The notes under the pieces: model-generated | What the model saw: the letters and a program-made list of their open reading frames with translations, nothing else | What the model was told of the DNA's origin: nothing | Database searches by the model: none | NCBI GenBank assembly: GCA_007135435.1 | Contig: SLIW01000078.1 | Coordinates: 1 to 5,862 of the forward strand | DNA: 5,862 nt | Direction of reading: 5' to 3' | From: Natronomonas sp. | GTDB lineage: Archaea > Halobacteriota > Halobacteria > Halobacteriales > Haloarculaceae | Position numbers and translations under genes: made by a program | Shown: positions 3,637-5,862 of the stretch, in pieces | Layout of the letters: every line of letters starts with the position of its first letter | Numbering within the stretch: position 1 is the stretch's first letter

Positions 3637-5369
3637 GCGCCACCACCGCATCGACCGAGGGGCGGCCGGACTGGCGCCGCCGGCTGATGTACGCGTTCCT
3701 GACGGTCGTGGCCATCGTGGCCGTGTACACCGTGCTCTACCGGTGGGCGATGGTCGTCTACGCCGACGTCCAGGTCTCGTTCCTGCACTCGCTGCGGATC
3801 GTCGTCGAGTCGCTGACGACGGCCGGGTTCGGCGGCGACGCCCACCACTGGACGAGCGGGCCCCTGCACCTGCTGGTCATCGCGATGAACCTCTCGGGGG
3901 TCCTGCTCGTCTTCCTGGCAATCCCGCTGTTCGTGGTCCCGGTCTTCCGGCAGCTCTTCGAGACCCGGCCGCCCACCACCAGCTCGCTCACCGACCACGT
4001 GATCATCTGCGGATACGGCGCAGAGGACGAGGTCCTCGGCGACGAGCTCACGGCGGCGGGCGTCCCGCACCTCTACGTCGAGACCGACCCCGACCTGGTG
4101 ACGTCCCTCAACGAGCGGGGCGTCGACGCGATCCTGGGCGACCCCGAGCGGATCGAGACGCTCGAGTCGGCGAACGCATCCGCCGCGCGGGCGCTGGTCG
4201 CCGACGTGGGCGACGAGGCCAACCCGACGGTCCTCCTCTCGGCGGACCAGATCGACCCCTCGCTGTACACCGTCAGCGTCATCCGCGACTACCAGGTCGA
4301 GGACTACCACCGGTACGCCGGCGCCGACGACGTCGTCCTCGCGCGGCAGCTCCTCGGCAAGAGCTTCGGGATGCGGTCCGCCGCGTCCTACGCCGAGAAG
4401 CTCCGTGACGCGATCGCGGTCGACACCCAGGTCCGGGTGACGGAGCTGCTCGTCCAGCGCGGGAGCGAGCTCGTCGGGCAGACGATCCGGGAGGCGACCG
4501 TCCTCGAGCGGGCGGGCGTGACCGTCATCGGAGCGTGGGTGGGCGGCAAGTTCGTGGTCTCCCCGGGCCCGGACACCCGGATCGCCGAGAACTCGATCCT
4601 GCTCGTGGCGGGCGAGCGAGGCGACTTCGAGTCGGTGACGGCCCGGCCGATCCCGCACCCGGAGGACCATCCCTCGCGGGTCGTCGTCTGCGGGTACGGG
4701 ACGGTCGGCTGGTCGGTGGTCCAGGCCCTCGCCGAGGAGAACTCGGGGGTGGCGGTGACCGTGGTGGACCGCGAGGCGAAGGAGGGCGTCGACGTGGTCG
4801 GCGACGTGACCGACCCGGAGACCCTCCGCGAGGCCCGCGTCGACGAGTCGCGGGCGGTCGTCCTCGCCCTCGACGAGGACACGCCGACGGTCTACGCGAC
4901 GCTCGTCATCAACCAGCTCGCACCGCAGGTCGAGGTGATCGCCCGTGCCGGGGACGTCGACACCGTCTGGAAGCTCTACAACGCGGGGGCGGACTTCGTC
5001 CTGTCCCTCCCGACGGTGACCGGGGAAATCCTCGCGTCCCTGCTGCTCGAGGATGTCGAGATCCTGACCCCCGACACGGAGTTCGACTTCCTGCGGACGG
5101 ACGCGATGGCCCTCGCCGGTCGGAGCCTCGGCGAGCTGGATCTCCGCGCGCGGACGGGCTGTACGGTGGTCGCGGTCGAACGCGACGGCGAGCTGCTGAT
5201 CGATCTCGGCGGGGACTTCGAGCTGCGCGACGTGGACACGCTGATCGTCGCCGGGAGCCAGGGGGCCCAGCGGCGGTTCAGAGAGCTCGCACGGGACGGT
5301 GTCGACGCTCCCGGTGAGGACGCTGATGACGGTGGTTCGAACGGTCCGCAGGGGTCGACGCGGCGATAA
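3633..5369 (+). CDS. two-TM potassium channel with tandem RCK (TrkA-N/TrkA-C) domains
   Basis: The 578-residue protein belongs to the archaeal family of ion channels with cytoplasmic nucleotide-sensing rings. TM1 is about residues 18-43. A pore helix precedes the filter TTAGFG (62-67, followed by GD), and TM2 is about 78-107. RCK1 follows: a Rossmann fold with CGYGAED (126-132) and Glu150 at the end of strand 2, then a TrkA-C subdomain at about 266-336. RCK2 starts at about 348 with the complete GYGTVG (354-359) and Asp379, and its TrkA-C subdomain covers about 482-552. The C-terminal tail is acidic and disordered. K+ conductance, gated by NAD(H), nucleotides or ions, would serve the high internal K+ of a salt-in halophile. 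The start at 3633 is chosen because the in-frame extension to 3450 is Arg/Pro/Gly-rich and has no ATG. RCK1 lacks the third glycine of GxGxxG while RCK2 keeps it. Confidence 0.92.
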   Translation: MSATTASTEGRPDWRRRLMYAFLTVVAIVAVYTVLYRWAMVVYADVQVSFLHSLRIVVESLTTAGFGGDAHHWTSGPLHLLVIAMNLSGVLLVFLAIPLFVVPVFRQLFETRPPTTSSLTDHVIICGYGAEDEVLGDELTAAGVPHLYVETDPDLVTSLNERGVDAILGDPERIETLESANASAARALVADVGDEANPTVLLSADQIDPSLYTVSVIRDYQVEDYHRYAGADDVVLARQLLGKSFGMRSAASYAEKLRDAIAVDTQVRVTELLVQRGSELVGQTIREATVLERAGVTVIGAWVGGKFVVSPGPDTRIAENSILLVAGERGDFESVTARPIPHPEDHPSRVVVCGYGTVGWSVVQALAEENSGVAVTVVDREAKEGVDVVGDVTDPETLREARVDESRAVVLALDEDTPTVYATLVINQLAPQVEVIARAGDVDTVWKLYNAGADFVLSLPTVTGEILASLLLEDVEILTPDTEFDFLRTDAMALAGRSLGELDLRARTGCTVVAVERDGELLIDLGGDFELRDVDTLIVAGSQGAQRRFRELARDGVDAPGEDADDGGSNGPQGSTRR

Positions 5370-5370
5370 C

Positions 5371-5418
5371 GGTCGGTTTTCCGGCGGCACGATGGCTAGA
5401 CAGACCAGAGAGATTTTT
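5371..5418 (+). terminator. possible T-rich terminator after the channel gene
   Basis: Archaeal termination relies on T-runs in the coding strand. Just after the channel stop there is GGTCGGTTTTCCGG (TTTT at 5377-5380), and TTTTT lies at 5414-5418. Both are short. The second may instead be part of the next gene's promoter. Confidence 0.3.
5411..5418 (+). promoter_or_regulatory. TATA-like box for the phosphodiesterase gene
   Basis: AGATTTTT is an AT-rich island centred about 40 nt before the ATG at 5455, predicting transcription start near 5442 and a leader of about 13 nt. It would exclude the alternative in-frame ATG at 5392 as the start. Confidence 0.3.
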
Positions 5419-5454
5419 CGTCGCGGCACCGAACCCTCGGTCCGGGTAGCGGAG

Positions 5455-5862
5455 ATGCGGGACACGAGCCACCTCGATATCGGGTTCCGCCGTCCAGCGG
5501 TCGCCGAAGCCGTCCCCCGCGTCCCCAGACGGGCACTCCTCGCCGGTGGCGCCGCCGCCGGGACGACGGCGCTGGCCGGCTGCACGAACCCCGAACCGGT
5601 GACGGGCGATCACCCCGCGCCGGCGCTGATCGGCCACCGGGGCTGCGCCGCCGAGAACCCCGAGAACACGGTCGCCGCCGTCCGCGCAGCCGCGCGGGTC
5701 GTCGACGCCGTCGAGGTCGACGTGCGACGGTGCGCGACCGGAGAGGCGGTGGTCTTCCACGACGAGACGCTCGACCGGCTCACCGACGCGAGCGGCAGGG
5801 TGAGCGAGATCCCCTGCGAGACGCTCCTGGACCTCGAGGTCGGCGACTCCGGCGAGACCATC
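5455..5862 (+). CDS. glycerophosphodiester phosphodiesterase lipoprotein, N-terminal part (partial)
   Basis: The first 136 codons are visible and the gene runs off the window. Residues 24-43 form a Tat-type lipoprotein signal: PRR (24-26), a small hydrophobic stretch rich in Ala and Gly, and the lipobox LAGC with Cys43. The protein should be exported folded and anchored by lipid outside the membrane. The GDPD domain (TIM barrel) begins at about 57 with IGHRG (59-63), then AENPENT (66-72), VEVDV (86-90) and VFHDETLDR (100-108). The catalytic or metal-binding His61, Glu87, Asp89 and His102 are all present. GDPD enzymes hydrolyse glycerophosphodiesters to glycerol phosphate and an alcohol, using a divalent metal; outside the cell this would scavenge phosphate or glycerol from lipid debris. 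An in-frame ATG at 5392 would place 46 residues ahead of the RR pair, unusually long, so 5455 is preferred. It follows the channel by 85 nt and may have its own promoter. Confidence 0.9.
   Translation, partial: MRDTSHLDIGFRRPAVAEAVPRVPRRALLAGGAAAGTTALAGCTNPEPVTGDHPAPALIGHRGCAAENPENTVAAVRAAARVVDAVEVDVRRCATGEAVVFHDETLDRLTDASGRVSEIPCETLLDLEVGDSGETI

Noticed and set aside
3624..5585. Minus-strand open frame of 653 codons opposite the channel gene
   Set aside because: It is rich in Arg, Asp, Val and Pro with no domain, and mirrors the channel's GC-rich codons; the plus-strand frame has clear pore and RCK motifs.

Overview
The window looks like chromosomal DNA of a halophilic archaeon (class Halobacteria). 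The evidence is the GC-rich and strongly acidic coding sequence, an archaeal translation factor aIF1A, a haloarchaeal-type dodecin-fold protein, a tandem-RCK potassium channel, a twin-arginine lipoprotein signal, and several genes that start about 26-30 nt downstream of a TATA-like box without a Shine-Dalgarno site (leaderless transcription). This is inferred from gene content and promoter style; no rRNA or tRNA is present to fix the lineage.

Layout, left to right. (1) 2-424 (+) is the 3' end of a surface-exposed, C-terminally membrane-anchored protein that I do not recognise. (2) 425-616 is a spacer with a 27-bp x3 tandem repeat and the dodecin promoter. (3) 617-823 (+) is a small dodecin-family protein. 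(4) 971-1489 (-) is a DedA/VTT-family membrane protein, convergent with dodecin. (5) 1653-2537 (-) is a short-chain dehydrogenase whose active site resembles D-3-hydroxybutyrate dehydrogenase. (6) 2538-2961 is a 424-nt gene-free spacer with an A/C-skewed tract and a 26-bp x3.8 tandem repeat. (7) 2962-3249 (-) is aIF1A, with a GTG start and a TTTAAA box placed for leaderless transcription. (8) 3250-3632 is a divergent control region with a 19-bp tandem repeat, a TATA-like box and a possible 47-codon leaderless upstream ORF that overlaps the next gene by ATGA. (9) 3633-5369 (+) is a two-TM potassium channel with two RCK/TrkA units. (10) 5455-end (+) is the start of a Tat-exported glycerophosphodiester phosphodiesterase lipoprotein, cut by the window edge.

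The genes do not form one pathway; most appear to have their own promoters. The most unusual feature is the spacers. Three different short tandem repeats (27, 26 and 19 bp units) lie in three of the intergenic gaps within 3 kb, and two of them flank the aIF1A gene. The 19-bp motif recurs in register next to the box that may drive the channel transcript, so a regulatory role for that array is the most testable idea here. Several proteins also depart from the best-known members of their families at functional residues: the dodecin lacks the flavin-stacking Trp and the Gln, the DedA protein lacks the acidic pair, and the SDR lacks the PG motif. No defence system, CRISPR array or mobile element is visible.
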